Assembly: GCF_011386835.1 (NCBI RefSeq)
Contig: NC_088809.1
Coordinates: 23,195,067-23,259,066, forward strand
Length of the DNA stretch: 64,000 bases
From: Chrysemys picta bellii
Taxonomy: Eukaryota > Chordata > Testudines > Emydidae
Reading direction: 5' to 3'
Shown here in pieces: positions 54,191 to 64,000 of the stretch (position 1 is its first letter; every line of letters begins with the position of its first letter). Under the pieces are notes generated by a model. That model was given only the letters and a program-made list of their open reading frames with translations. It was not told the origin of the DNA and did no database searches. Both the position numbers and the translations under genes were made by a program.

Positions 54191-54466
54191 CCCAGGAGAC
54201 AGAGAGTGGCTCTAACAGGCTTTCATGCTCCACTTGACATGAATAATGGGCTTTGATCTTGGGATCAATCTCCATTGTCACCCAGGTCTGGTAGGTCCCA
54301 TCCCCATTGGGTAGGATGCCTTCAGAGTAGGTCTCCTGCTGTCTGCTCTCCCCATTTTTCAGCCAGGTCACGGTGATGTCCCGGGGGTAGAATCCACTGA
54401 CCTTACAGGAGAGGGTGGTGAGGCCGTCACGAGATGACCTGTCGCTCACTCTAGCTGTTGGACACA
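54191..54466 (-). CDS. MHC class I heavy chain, alpha-3 (Ig C1) exon
   Basis: A 276-nt exon, the canonical length, phase 1 at both ends, acceptor 'ctttttcccag', donor GTAAGG. The Ig C1-set signature is complete: LSCKVSGFYPRDITVTW, then PNGDGTYQTWVTMEI, then YSCQVEHESL, with both disulfide cysteines and the Trp. It ends EPLSVSWG. This domain binds beta-2-microglobulin and CD8. No stop or frameshift, so this part looks functional. Confidence 0.95.
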
Positions 54467-55129
54467 CTGGGAAAAAGAAGAAACTCAAGTGAGGTGTTTT
54501 CAAGCTCTAATCCAGGCAGCATTTTCTAGAGCTTTGCAGCATGAAATTCTGAGACCCGAGCAGTGGGAGAGGATGAGAATCCATGAGACAGAATCCCTCT
54601 GATGAGAGAGAACCATCATGTTAGAGGATTTCTGTGCCGAATTCACAGCATCAGCAACGGTGAATCCTGAATCCAGGTCCCTGACCTGGCCTCTGCTCCA
54701 AACCACAGAGACACAAATACCTTGACAGGCTTCACTAAACTCCAGATACAGGTGTCAATCACACACTAGGTTTGTACCCATCTCCTCTCAATCCCTGGAT
54801 TTGAAAGAGAGGAGAATCTTGCCCTGGCCAGGGAGCAAAAACTGGACTGAATAAACTGACCAATTAGAGATGGAAAGGGCCAATTAAACAAAAAGTGACA
54901 CACAGTGCTAAATTGCCCCTCAAACGAGCTAATATGAATTGGCTAATTTCTTGTAGGTTGTTACCAAATCTATTTACCCCAATATTACGGATTTCAAAAG
55001 GAATTATGCTAATGTTGAAAAATCAGTTTCCCAGCCCCCTGGCACTGAAATACACATTACAATGCTGTGTATGGATTTTTCTTGTTGGCATTTGTAAAGA
55101 TGGCAAAGGACAAGATAATGTTCTGCTGA

Positions 55130-56840
55130 GGTTTGTGTGGAAAAAGCTAATGTACTCAATGATTTTTTTGCCTCTGTCTTCACGCACAAGGTCAGCTCCC
55201 AGATTGCTGCACTGGGCAGTACAGCATGGGGAGAAGGTGACCAGCCCTCTGTGGAGAAAGAAGTGGTTCGGGACTATTTAGAAAAACTGGACGTGCACAA
55301 GTCCATGGGGCCAGATGCGCTGCATCCGAGGGTGCTAAAGGAGTTGGCGGGTGAGATTGCAGAGCCATTAGCCATTATTTTTGAAAACTCATGGCGATCG
55401 GGGGAGGTCCCAGATGACTGGAAAAAGGCTAATGTAGTGCCCATCTTTAAAAAAGGGAAGAAGGAGGATCCGGGGAACTACAGGCCAGTCAGCCTCACCT
55501 CAGTCCCTGGAAAAATTATGGAGCAGGTCCTCAAGGAATCAATTATGAAACATTTAGAGGAAAGGAAAGTGATCAGGAACAGTCAGCATGGATTCACGAA
55601 GGGGAAGTCGTGCCTGACTAACCTAATTGCCTTCTATGATGAGATAACTGGCTCTGTGGATGAGGGGAAAGCAGTGGATGTGTTATTTCTTGACTTTAGC
55701 AAAGCTTTTGATACTGTCTCCCACAGTATTCTTGCCAGCAAGTTAAAGAAGTATGGGCTGGATGAGTGGACTGTAAGGTGGATAGAAAGCTGGCTAGATC
55801 GTCGGGCTCAACGGGTAGTGATCAATGGCTCCATGTCTAGTTGGCAGCCGGTTTCAAGCGGAGTGCCCCAAGGGTCGGTCCTGGGGCCGGTTTTGTTTAA
55901 TATCTTTATTAATGATCTGGAGGATGGTGTGGACTGCACTCTCAGCAAGTTTGCAGATGACACTAAACTAGGAGGCGTGGTAGATACACTAGAGGGTAGG
56001 GATCGGATACAGAGGGACTTAGACAAATTAGAGGATTGGGCCGAAAAAAACCTGATGAGGTTCAACAAGGACAAGTGCAGAGTCCTGCACTTAGGACGGA
56101 AGAATCCCATGCACTGCTACAGACTAGGGACCGAATGGCTAGGTAGCAGTTCTGCTGAAAAGGACCTAGGGGTCACAGTGGACGAGAAGCTGGATATGAG
56201 TCAACAGTGTGCTCTTGTTGCCAAGAAGGCTAACGGCATTTTGGGCTGTATAAGTAGGGGCATTGCCAGCAGATCGAGGAACGTGATCGTTCCCCTTTAT
56301 TCGACATTGGTGAGGCCTCATCTGGAATACTGTGTCCAGTTTTGGGCCCCACACTACAAGAAGGATGTGGAAAAATTGGAAAGAGTCCAGCGGAGGGCAA
56401 CAAAAATGATTAGGGGTCTGGAGCACATGACTTATGAGGAGAGGCTGAGAGAACTGGGATTGTTTAGTCTCCAGAAGAGAAGAATGAGGGGGGATTTGAT
56501 AGCAGCCTTCAACTACCTGAAGGGGGGTTCCAAAGAGGATGGAGCTCGGCTGTTCTCAGTGGTGGCAGATGACAGAACAAGGAGCAATGGTCTCAAGTTG
56601 CGGTGGGGGAGGTCCAGGTTGGATATCAGGAAAAACTATTTCACTAGGAGGGTGGTGAAACACTGGAATGCGTTACCTAGGGAGGTGGTGGAGTCTCCTT
56701 CCTTGGAGGTTTTTAAGGCCCGGCTTGACAAAGCCCTGGCTGGGATGATTTAGCTGGGAATTGGTCCTGCTTTGAGCAGGGGGTTGGACTAGATGATCTC
56801 TTGAGGTCCCTTCCAACTCTGATATTCTATGATTCTATGA
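55130..56840 (+). mobile_element. Young 5'-truncated CR1 in the class I intron
   Basis: It starts within ORF2 just before RT and runs to an intact 3' terminus ('gatattctatgattctatga'). The coding part is uninterrupted. It lies between the alpha-2 and alpha-3 exons in opposite orientation to the gene. The endonuclease half is absent, as usual after 5' truncation. Confidence 0.95.
55137..56753 (+). CDS. CR1 ORF2 C-terminal half: reverse transcriptase, 538 codons, open
   Basis: Open over 538 codons. RT landmarks in order: [13 protein letters not shown], the [20 protein letters not shown] region, [51 protein letters not shown] (motif A Asp), [18 protein letters not shown], and [11 protein letters not shown] (catalytic FADD). 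The C-terminal part with [19 protein letters not shown] and [18 protein letters not shown] is complete to [15 protein letters not shown]. It lacks its own promoter and endonuclease and would not be translated as a normal gene. The first Met is only the first in-frame ATG. Confidence 0.9.
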   Translation: MEKANVLNDFFASVFTHKVSSQIAALGSTAWGEGDQPSVEKEVVRDYLEKLDVHKSMGPDALHPRVLKELAGEIAEPLAIIFENSWRSGEVPDDWKKANVVPIFKKGKKEDPGNYRPVSLTSVPGKIMEQVLKESIMKHLEERKVIRNSQHGFTKGKSCLTNLIAFYDEITGSVDEGKAVDVLFLDFSKAFDTVSHSILASKLKKYGLDEWTVRWIESWLDRRAQRVVINGSMSSWQPVSSGVPQGSVLGPVLFNIFINDLEDGVDCTLSKFADDTKLGGVVDTLEGRDRIQRDLDKLEDWAEKNLMRFNKDKCRVLHLGRKNPMHCYRLGTEWLGSSSAEKDLGVTVDEKLDMSQQCALVAKKANGILGCISRGIASRSRNVIVPLYSTLVRPHLEYCVQFWAPHYKKDVEKLERVQRRATKMIRGLEHMTYEERLRELGLFSLQKRRMRGDLIAAFNYLKGGSKEDGARLFSVVADDRTRSNGLKLRWGRSRLDIRKNYFTRRVVKHWNALPREVVESPSLEVFKARLDKALAGMI

Positions 56841-57794
56841 GAAAAATAAGCAACTAGTATAATTGTTGCAAAAAATTGGGTAGAAATTTCAAGTAACCTT
56901 GAACAGCAAGTGCAAACTGTTTGGGAAGGGAAAGATCAGGGTGTGTAATGATGCTAACTAATCTGGGAAATGTGTGTATATGGTAACAGACAAGGTACAT
57001 AAACGGGTAATAGTGAGTTAACATTTTGAAGCAGACTGTCCTCCTGAGTTGGAGTGTTAAAGCATTTAACCTCTTCCCTTCTATGTTTGTGATTAATCTT
57101 TAACTAAAAAGCTTTGGTAATAAATTTGAGTGTGATTATCTGGTGTCTTATTGATAAAAGAATCAAAAAGTAAAGTATGAAAGTGTTGCAGCAAAGGTAG
57201 GTCTTGAGGGGGAAAACTTTAAGGACAAGGGGAGCCTTCTTCCAGGTTAGTATGGGGAGGGCAATTCCACATGTAGGGAATGGCATGGAAGGAAGCACAT
57301 AAATGACTGTAGGAGAAGTTTGGCAACAAGGACAAAGCTACCATCATTGATGGAACACGGGCTGGGGGCAACACAAGAAATATGATGGTACAGACAGTGA
57401 ATGGGGAAGAATTACATGGTGAATGAAGCTGGTGTCCATAGAAGTGGCACTTCCATAATTAAGCAGAGTGCTCGAACATGCACAAGTACAGATTGCCTTG
57501 ATAACGGCTGTGTCACATCAGAGGAAGAGGTAGAATTTGTGATGTGAAGTTGCGCTCATTTGGTCAAGTGGCTCTGGAGATGCAGCTTCTCTACAGTGAA
57601 CTGCTTTTAACATTTTCAATTTCTTATCTTTTTTTCCAGCAGAACTGATGGGGAAGGGGTTGTTTCCCCACCTATCCCTGGTGCAAGGTTCGCTGAATAT
57701 CCCCCTACCCACCTGCTCCAGTTTGGAACTGGGGCTGGGGAATGGAGATGTAGCCAGTAGTGTCCCCCTAGGTGGGGCTTGTCCCCCGCCTTAC
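56841..57794. other. Class I intron, right of the CR1
   Basis: No exon or repeat is recognised. The short open frames are not protein-like. Confidence 0.5.
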
Positions 57795-58070
57795 CTTTCC
57801 TCTGTAGAGTCTCCTTCCCGTACTCTAGAGCACTCCTTAGCCAGGAAATACAGTCCCCCTCCAGGTAGTGATTCCATCCCTGGTTATCATCTATTTCAGC
57901 ATCCCATCTCCTCTTGGTGATCTGAGCCCCAATATCTGCTGCTACCCAAGTCATGGTCTCCTTATCGAAGGTAAGAAAGTCTCGTCCGTCATATGAATCC
58001 TGGTAAAACCCCTGAATGCTGTTGTCTTCCCGGAGATCACAGCCGTATATCGTCTGGATGATGTGAAACC
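57795..58070 (-). CDS. MHC class I heavy chain, alpha-2 exon
   Basis: A 276-nt exon, acceptor 'cagctgtgtttcag', donor GTAAGG, phase 1 out. The peptide starts GFHIIQTIYGCDLREDNSIQ, continues ITKRRWDAEIDDNQGWNHYL, and ends EGDCISWLRSALEYGKETLQ plus RK. Both cysteines of the alpha-2 disulfide are present (YGCDL and GDC). So are the T-K-W residues that bind the peptide C-terminus in classical molecules (TKRRW) and the tyrosines of HYLEG and LEYGK. This favours a peptide-presenting molecule. No break is seen. Confidence 0.95.
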
Positions 58071-59309
58071 CTGAAACACAGCTGAGGGTCAGAAGCAGTC
58101 TCTCTCTGAAAATCTCACCAAGAGCCCACTGCAGGTAGCCCAGTGGTTCTTCTTCTTGCTACTGGGCCCTCCCTCCCCTGAGAAATGGGGTTCCCACTTA
58201 TGCTGTTGGGTCCTACACCCTCCCAGCTCCTTTCAGGAGGGAAACCCAAACCCGCAGGGGGCGCCCTCTCCATCTGTTGGGTCTTGTACACTAAAGAGCC
58301 CCCACTGCAGAGAGCTCACAACCTTCAAGGAGTACCTCACTGCTGCTTGTTCTTGTATGTTCCCTGCAGGAGGAGCAGGGTGGCACAACCCCAAAGGGAG
58401 TACTCCGGATATTGCAGTGATCTATCCCCTCCAGCTCTCTTCTGCTCTCTGAGGATCCCCCCAGTTCTCATAGTCAGGGTCATTCTGGAGAAGCGAGGGA
58501 GTTCAGGGTGTCTGTACCCCACTCTCTCCTGCTCTGGTTGTATTAACTTTGCAGAGTCCTCAGGGTCACTTGGTCCCCCACCTCCATCATTGACAGTACC
58601 CCCATGCCCCTGTGAGGAGGGGGTACAGGTCTGTCCCCCCTCTGCTAACCTCTGCTCTGGTTTAATGATCTCACAGAATGCCCACGGTCACTCTGTTTCC
58701 CTGCCCCATCTCCACCGTGCCCCCAACTCAGTCTAGGAATGGCAAAGAACCAACTTGACCTCTTTTTCACATGGCCACTGTCTCAAGGTGATTCCCTGTG
58801 AGGATCAGGCCACTGACGGCCCTTAGTTCAGCTAGCCACCATTTTCCTACAGCCAGGCTAATCTTCACAACAACGGCCCCCATCTCGCACACAACCAAGA
58901 GCAGACTCAGTTAATGGAGCCACCCCTGGGCTGATAGGAGGCAGGGAGGGAGACTGGGGGGGAGGGAAGGGGGACGGGGACAGGAAGGAGAATTTAGGGG
59001 AGCAGGAGAGAGGCTGTGGTAAACAGAGAACACTGTGGGGATCACGAGGAAGACTGAAACGTGGGGAACGGAACAGACCCCTAGCTTGGCAAACTGGGTA
59101 GAATGTTGGGGCACAAAAATAACTCACACAGGGTCCCAAATATTTTCACCCCTCCCTCACCCTGCATTAGATACATCGAGGTAAATGCCAAGATTTTCAG
59201 CAATGACTAGTGATTTTGGGTGCCTAACTGAGACCCTTTAAAGGGGCCTGATCAGAAAGTGGGAGCACCCGGCCTCTGAACATCAGACACCCAAAAATCA
59301 CTAATCACT
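58071..59309. other. Upstream intron of the class I gene; no alpha-1 exon seen
   Basis: I looked on the minus strand for the alpha-1 signature (a SHSLRYF-type start) and did not find it. The region is C/T-rich without repeats that I can name. The alpha-1 and leader exons must be beyond 64 kb, or lost. Confidence 0.55.
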
Positions 59310-59454
59310 TGTGGAAAACATTACAAGTAACAACAGCTACAGAAAGGTTAGTAACCATTTTTTCTTCTTCAACTGTTTGCACATGTCCCTTCCACGTTCG
59401 GGGACTCCCAAGCAATACCGTAAGAGGTGGGCTCGGAGTTCATGGACACATGGA

Positions 59455-60236
59455 TTACAATACTGCCCAACCAAACCCAGTGTCATCTCTCACTTGGTGG
59501 GTAATGGCGTAGTTGGAAGAAAAAGTATGTATTGACGCCCAGGTCGCTGCTCTGCAAATGTCCTGGATCAGGACTGGGCCATGAACGCCACTGAGGAAGC
59601 TTGTGCTCTCACACAATGGGCCGCAAGGAAGGCAGGTGGTGGGACACCTGCCTGCTCGTAGCACATGTGAATGCACAATGTAATCCACAATGAAATTCTC
59701 TGAGCCAAAAGGGGTAGGGTTTTCATCCTATCAGAGCGGTGTGGATTTATGGATCAGCTTAGGACACCTGCCTAACATCCAGAGGGTGGAGATGTCATTC
59801 CTCCCTATTCTTGTGCGGCTTGAGGAAGGGAATGGGCAGGAAAATACCCTGATTACTATGAAACTCCAAGATTACCTTTGGGAGGAACACAGGGTGGGGG
59901 CAACGTTATACCTTGTCGCAGTAGCATAGCCGGGGGGGGAGCAGGGGGAGCGGCCGCTCCCCCACTGAGCAGAAGCTGCGCCTTTTTTGTGCTCCGACGC
60001 CTTTTGCTCCTGCGCTGCTGCCGGAGTGGAGCATTTTTTTTGCTCCCAGCGCCTTTTTTTCTCCCGACACTTTTTGCTCCCAGTGCCTTTTTTTAGCTCC
60101 GCTCCCCGTGCTCTTAACCTGGCTACGCCACTGCCTTGTTATTAAAGAACACTGTATATGGAGGTTTTGACATAAGAGCTCTAATCTCCAAGACCCTCCT
60201 GACTGAGGTAATTGCTACCAGAAAGGCGACCTTCTA
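59455..60236 (-). pseudogene. DIRS tyrosine recombinase, broken
   Basis: Right of the hAT insert the frame reads KVAFLVAITSVRRVLEIRAL, the first catalytic-Arg region of DIRS recombinases. Left of it come FLSGVHGPVLIQDICRAATW and ASIHTFSSNYAITHQV, holding the C-terminal tyrosine. The H-x-x-R segment expected before FLSGVHG is degraded. The enzyme would integrate circular DNA by site-specific recombination; this copy cannot. Confidence 0.75.
59919..60133. mobile_element. hAT-like element, 215 bp
   Basis: The ends are 'cagtagcatagccggg' and, in reverse, 'cagtggcgtagccagg'. The flanks CCTTGTCG (59,911-59,918) and CCTTGTTA (60,134-60,141) match at 6 of 8. The interior is a string of 'gctcc...gcctttttt' repeats. 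It splits the DIRS recombinase. Confidence 0.75.
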
Positions 60237-60533
60237 GGGCTTGGTCTACACTACCCCCCTAATTCGAACTAAGGTACGCAACTTCAGCTACGTGAATAAC
60301 GTAGCTGAAGTTCAAAGTACCTTAGTTCGAATTAGTTCGAACTTACCTTGGTCCACACTCGGCAGGCAGGCTCCCCCGTCGACTCCGCGGTACTCCTCTC
60401 GGCGAGCTGGAGTACCGCAGTCGACGGCGAGCACTTCCGGGTTCGACTTATCACGTCCAGACTAGACGCGATAAGTCGAACCCAGAAGTTCGATTTCCAG
60501 CCGTCGAACTACCGGGTAAGTGTAGCCAAGGCC
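60237..60533. mobile_element. MITE of the 'TCTACACTA' family, well preserved
   Basis: The ends are 'gggcttggtctacacta' and, in reverse, 'ggccttggctacactta'. Nested palindromes: 'acttcagctacgtgaa' with 'acgtagctgaagt', and 'ggagtaccgcagtcgac' with 'gtcgactccgcggtac'. The interior is CG-rich and non-coding. Confidence 0.75.
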
Positions 60534-60627
60534 TAGGAAAGGTCCAACAGAGGGCACAATGCTAGAGCCTCAAAGGGAGGCCCCGTGAGCTCTGACATGA
60601 CCAGGTTTAAGTCCCCCAGAGGGATGT

Positions 60628-62295
60628 TGTCAAGGCTGAATCCCCACTCTGGCATTTCGAGTGCAGAAGGTGGGAGCCTGCAAGGATTAGAAAAATTAAT
60701 ACTGGCCACTCCAGCCTGGTAATGCTGCCACCACCCAAGAGAAAATCTGCCTTTTGCCAATCCAGAAGAACTCTCTTGGGAAGTTTTTCTGGGGCCCCTC
60801 GGCTTTTCCACCCCTTCTTCGGGAAAGCCAAGAAAGGAAACAAAAGAAAAGGAGAACCCAGCGGTTGTACTGGCTGATTAATATATGCACAACCTCTTTA
60901 CCTCATAAGACACAGAAATCCAGTCATGTTCTTACAAAAAGGAAATTTTATTTAAAAAAAGAAAGAAAACACCCTTGGAAAACTTAGGTTATTGCTAGAT
61001 CTTAAAAGAGCAACTGCAAGGATTAATCACCAAGAGTAGCTTTCTTGGGATCCAGTTTAAAGGTTACAACAAAACAAAAGCACGTGGGGTTAGCACACAG
61101 GAATCCACAAGCCATAAAAAGAGATCGGCCTAATCGTGTCTACCTGAACATTTCTTGTTCTACTTCTGTCATAAATATAAAGGGACGGGGGAGAGGGTCT
61201 GATGCAGTGCTATACAATCCTCTTACCAGTAAAGGGTTAAGAAATTCAGGTAGCCAGACTGACACCTGACCTGGCTGGCATCTGACCAACAAGGGGACAA
61301 GATACTTTCAAATCTTGGGAGGGGGGAAGACTTTGTGTGTGGCTCTTTGTCTGAGTCAGAGTGATCTTGGGAGACAAGCAGTCCCTGCAGAAAATCAATC
61401 TCCTCAACCAGTTATCTTCTCACCAAACCTCACTTTTCTAAAGTAAGTTTAGTCAGCATTGCGAGTAGGTTTCTGTTTGTTTTGCTTGGTGAGCTTTCCC
61501 TGTGTTAGAGGGAGGGGTTATTCCTGTTTTTTCTGTAACTTTAAGGTTTTGTCCAGAGGGGGAATCCCTCTGAGTTTGGAAATTGAGTACCCTGTAAAAT
61601 AGTTACCATCCTGATTTTACCTTCTTTGTTTTAATAAAATCCTTCTTTTAAGAACCTGACTGTTTTCTATGGTTTTAAAACCCCGGGAGTGGGTTTTTAG
61701 ATCACTGTGTAACCAATTGGTTAGATTATTCTTAAGCTTCCCAGGAAAGGGGGTGTACGGGCTTGAGAGGGTATTTTGGGGGGGAAGGGGAACTTCAAAT
61801 GGTTCCTTTCCTGGATTCCTGTTTAAAACACTTGATGGTGGCAGTGAGAGAAGCATTTCTCAGGGTGCAGGGAATTTTGTACCTTGGGGGTTTTAACCTA
61901 AGCTGGTAGAAAAAGCTTAGGAGCTCTTCATGCGGGTCCCCACGTCTTTACCCTAGAGTTTAGAGTGGGGAGGGAACCCTGACAACTTCCATATCGGTGG
62001 TTCCAAATGAGTAGTTTCTAGGTATGATCCTGATGAATTTTCATACCTGGCCCAGAGCTTTTTACGGCATAAGTACTGCCCTGTCCCTCTGCAGCCAAGA
62101 GAACAAAAGACCCACACACCCAGCACTTTTTCCCAATTTGAGAGGGTACAGCTTCCTTACTGGTTCCCCTGGTCAGGTGCCAACTCATTTCAAGCTTACT
62201 TCTTAACTCTTTACAGGTAAGGCAGTTAGGGTACAGCTGCTAAGGATTCTATAGCTACTGAATGGTTGGGGTGCTACCCCCTCTCATTTATCACA
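60628..62295 (-). repeat. Outer solo LTR (ERV-type), reverse strand, hosting another LTR
   Basis: It starts 'tgtcaaggctgaatcccc' and ends 'catttatcaca', with GATG flanking both sides (one mismatch in the fifth base). A reversed AATAAA lies in 'aaattttatttaaaaa' near 60.95 kb. Without the 818-bp inner LTR and its 5-bp repeat it is about 845 bp. There are no retroviral genes. Confidence 0.65.
61167..61984 (+). repeat. Inner solo LTR (ERV-type) with 5-bp target duplication
   Basis: It begins 'tgtcataaatataaaggg' and ends 'gggaaccctgaca' (TG...CA). An exact ACTTC repeat lies on both sides (61,162-61,166 and 61,985-61,989). It contains 'tttgttttaataaaatcc' as poly(A) signal. Solo LTRs arise by recombination between the two LTRs of a provirus; no coding sequence is left. 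Confidence 0.85.
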
Positions 62296-62509
62296 GATGG
62301 GTTCCCAGATTTGTGGGTACAGCCTTTCAAAGCCCTCGAGGAAGGGAATGGACATTTCATGTGAAAAACCTGACTGACCACCCAGCAGGGGTAGAATGCG
62401 GAGATCGCTCCTAGGTGTACCTTAACGGATGAAATCGCTAGACCTGGCTGTTCCCAGACGGTTCTGGAGTATCTGCTTCATCTGAAAGATGACTCAGTGG
62501 GTGAGGAGG

Positions 62510-62709
62510 CAGGGGTGCCGGAACAGGGGGACCAAGGGGCCATGGCCCTGCCACTTTAGCAGCAGGTGAGAGCGGGGGGAGGGGAAGGGGAGGAGTGGGC
62601 AGAGCCTGAGAAGAAGTGAAGCGGGGGGAGGGGAATTGGGGAAGAGGCGGAGTCACAGTTTCAGCACCGGTAGCCCCCCCACACTCATAGGGAGATTCTG
62701 GCACCCCGG
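62510..62709. mobile_element. Short hAT-like element in DIRS
   Basis: The ends are 'caggggtgccggaac' and, in reverse, 'ccggggtgccagaat'. The flanks around GTGAGGAG and GTGAGAGG are similar but not identical. The interior is G-rich. Confidence 0.5.
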
Positions 62710-62854
62710 TGAGAGGCCTTGCAGGGTAGACCAAATGGAGAAACGCTTCCACTTGGCAAGGTAAGTAGCTCTGGTAATTGGATTCCTACTGCCTAGCAAG
62801 ACCTAGCAGACCTGCTCCGAACAGGCCAGTTCTGCAGGTTTAAACATGGACCTG

Positions 62855-63940
62855 TCAGGCAGATGGAGCATTTGGCCGCGAACTTGCGAGATCAGGTCCA
62901 GAAGGGGAGGGAGCGGCATTGGAGTTGCTACTGACAGGTCTAGAAATAAGCCAAACTAGTGCTGATGTGGCCAGGCTGAGGCTATGAGAATAACCTTCGC
63001 TCTTGATCTTCAGCAAGATCTTGTGCACAAAAGGAATTGGGGGGAGAGGGGGAAGGGGAAAGGCGCAGAACAGGTGATTTCTCCAAGGGAGTAAGACGAC
63101 ATCTGTGAGTGAGCCCGGGTTGCAGTCACACAGACAGCAGAACGGCTGACATTTCCTGTTCTGTCTGGTCATGAACAGGTCTACGAGGGGAGTACCCACC
63201 ACTGGAAAATGGTCCTTGCTATGTTGGGGCATAGGGACCATTCATGGTGAGAAGATCTGAGTTGCCAGCTTGTTCTGGGCTCCCAAAAGGGGAGAAGCTT
63301 TGAGGTGTATTGAGTGCTTTATGAAGAACTCCCACAAGCAAATGGCCTCCTGACACAGTGGGGAGAAGAGCGGGCCGCTCTCTGCCTGTTGATGTAAAAC
63401 ATGGCTGCCATATTGTCTGTAAGAACTTGCACCACCTTGCTTGCAATGGTGGGTAACAACACCTGACATGCTAGGCCAACCACTCTGAGCTCTCTGACAT
63501 TTATCCATAGCAAGCGTTGCTGCCGGGACCACTGACCCTGTGTCGTGAGGTGCCGAAGATGGGCAGGCACTGTGAGCACCGAGTCCAAATGATGGCTGTT
63601 TGGCCGGTACACTGAGGCCAGCCAAGCCTGTAGGGGTCTGAGGTGCAACCTCGCATACCACACCTCGTATAGGCACGCGACCATGCGACCCAACAGCCTG
63701 AGTGGGCCTTGACCTGTGACACTAACTGGAAGTGGGCTCCTGGGAGGAAGGCCCAGGCCTGGGTAGAATTGAGCAACGCTCCGATAAACACTATCCTCTG
63801 AGCCAGGAGGAGTGTTGGCTTCTGCTCGTTTATCAGCAGGCCCAGTGCTCGAAAGGTTGTTTGGACGAGGTGGATGCTGGCTTTCACCTGGGATTGGACT
63901 GGTCATTGACCAGCCAGTCACTGAGGTACAGATACACATG
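62855..63940 (-). pseudogene. DIRS RT end, RNase H and linker region
   Basis: From right to left on the minus strand: LGLLINEQKPTLLLAQRIVF and IGALLNSTQAWAFLPGAHFQ (end of RT), then LLWINVRELRVVGLACQVLL and VLTDNMAAMFYINRQRAARS (RNase H), then LCQEAICLWEFFIKHSIHLK. Further on is the TPLVDLFMTRQNRKCQPF segment typical of DIRS after RNase H. Different frames carry successive parts, so several indels are present. Confidence 0.8.
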
Positions 63941-64000
63941 CACCCCTCACCTTCTCAGGAAGGCTGCCACTATTACCCGCATTTCATAAAGACCCATTAG

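Larger units (their letters stand above)
59310..64000 (-). mobile_element. DIRS-type retrotransposon, reverse strand, riddled with insertions
   Basis: On the minus strand, from the window end leftwards, the order is RT end, RNase H, a VDLFMT linker region, and tyrosine recombinase. This is the DIRS order and differs from LTR elements. The element is interrupted at 62,510-62,709 (hAT-like), 60,628-62,295 (LTR in LTR), 60,237-60,533 (MITE) and 59,919-60,133 (hAT-like). Its 5' part lies beyond the window. All coding parts contain stops. Confidence 0.8.

Noticed and set aside
58858..59139. Minus-strand frame as a possible class I alpha-1 or leader exon
   Set aside because: It has no alpha-1 motif (no SHSLRYF-type start, no conserved aromatic pattern). 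It is Pro/Ser-rich from T/C-rich DNA.

Overview
The window looks like nuclear DNA of a reptile, most probably a turtle. No protein-coding gene is complete. Most of the sequence is retroelement and DNA-transposon debris typical of turtle and crocodilian genomes: CR1 LINEs, a Penelope-like element with a GIY-YIG domain, a DIRS element with a tyrosine recombinase, a Ty3/gypsy element with both LTRs, ERV-type solo LTRs, hAT-like elements with 8-bp target duplications, MIR relics and tRNA-derived SINEs. The host genes place it near an MHC class I locus. The species call is an inference from repeat content.

Layout. At 2.4 kb, plus strand, lies the terminal exon of an animal haem peroxidase (MPO/EPX/LPO type). 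From 4.6 to 9.5 kb runs a reverse-strand CR1 broken by two hAT-like insertions, one of which is a 1.7-kb fold-back element. From 23.8 down to 10 kb, minus strand, lies a TRIM-like gene: a RING/B-box exon with one frameshift, a 162-nt coiled-coil-type exon, then small exons of 26, 104 and 167 nt, and a decayed further 26-nt exon. A 3.6-kb gypsy element sits in one of its introns. From 24 to 41 kb there are repeats only, including the Penelope-like element (38.0-40.2 kb), whose RT is split by a palindromic Penelope-type insertion.

From 42 to 50 kb the same small-exon set recurs in a tandem array with periods of about 3.1-3.7 kb, again on the minus strand, with exon sizes 26, 116 and 167 nt. The splice phases form a closed cycle (0 to 2, 2 to 1, 1 to 0), so whole modules can be added without breaking the frame. 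I recognise no known domain in the module. This is the best candidate in the window for something undescribed.

From 58.1 down to 51.9 kb, minus strand, lies an MHC class I heavy-chain gene with alpha-2, alpha-3, transmembrane and first cytoplasmic exons, all phase 1. A young CR1 with a 538-codon open reading frame sits in the intron between alpha-2 and alpha-3. The alpha-1 and leader exons were not found. Upstream of alpha-2 the sequence is taken up by a reverse-strand DIRS element (59.3 kb to the window end) carrying a nest of hAT, MITE and LTR-in-LTR insertions.

All calls come from reading the sequence and its translations. No database search was run. Edges of decayed repeats are approximate to tens of bases.
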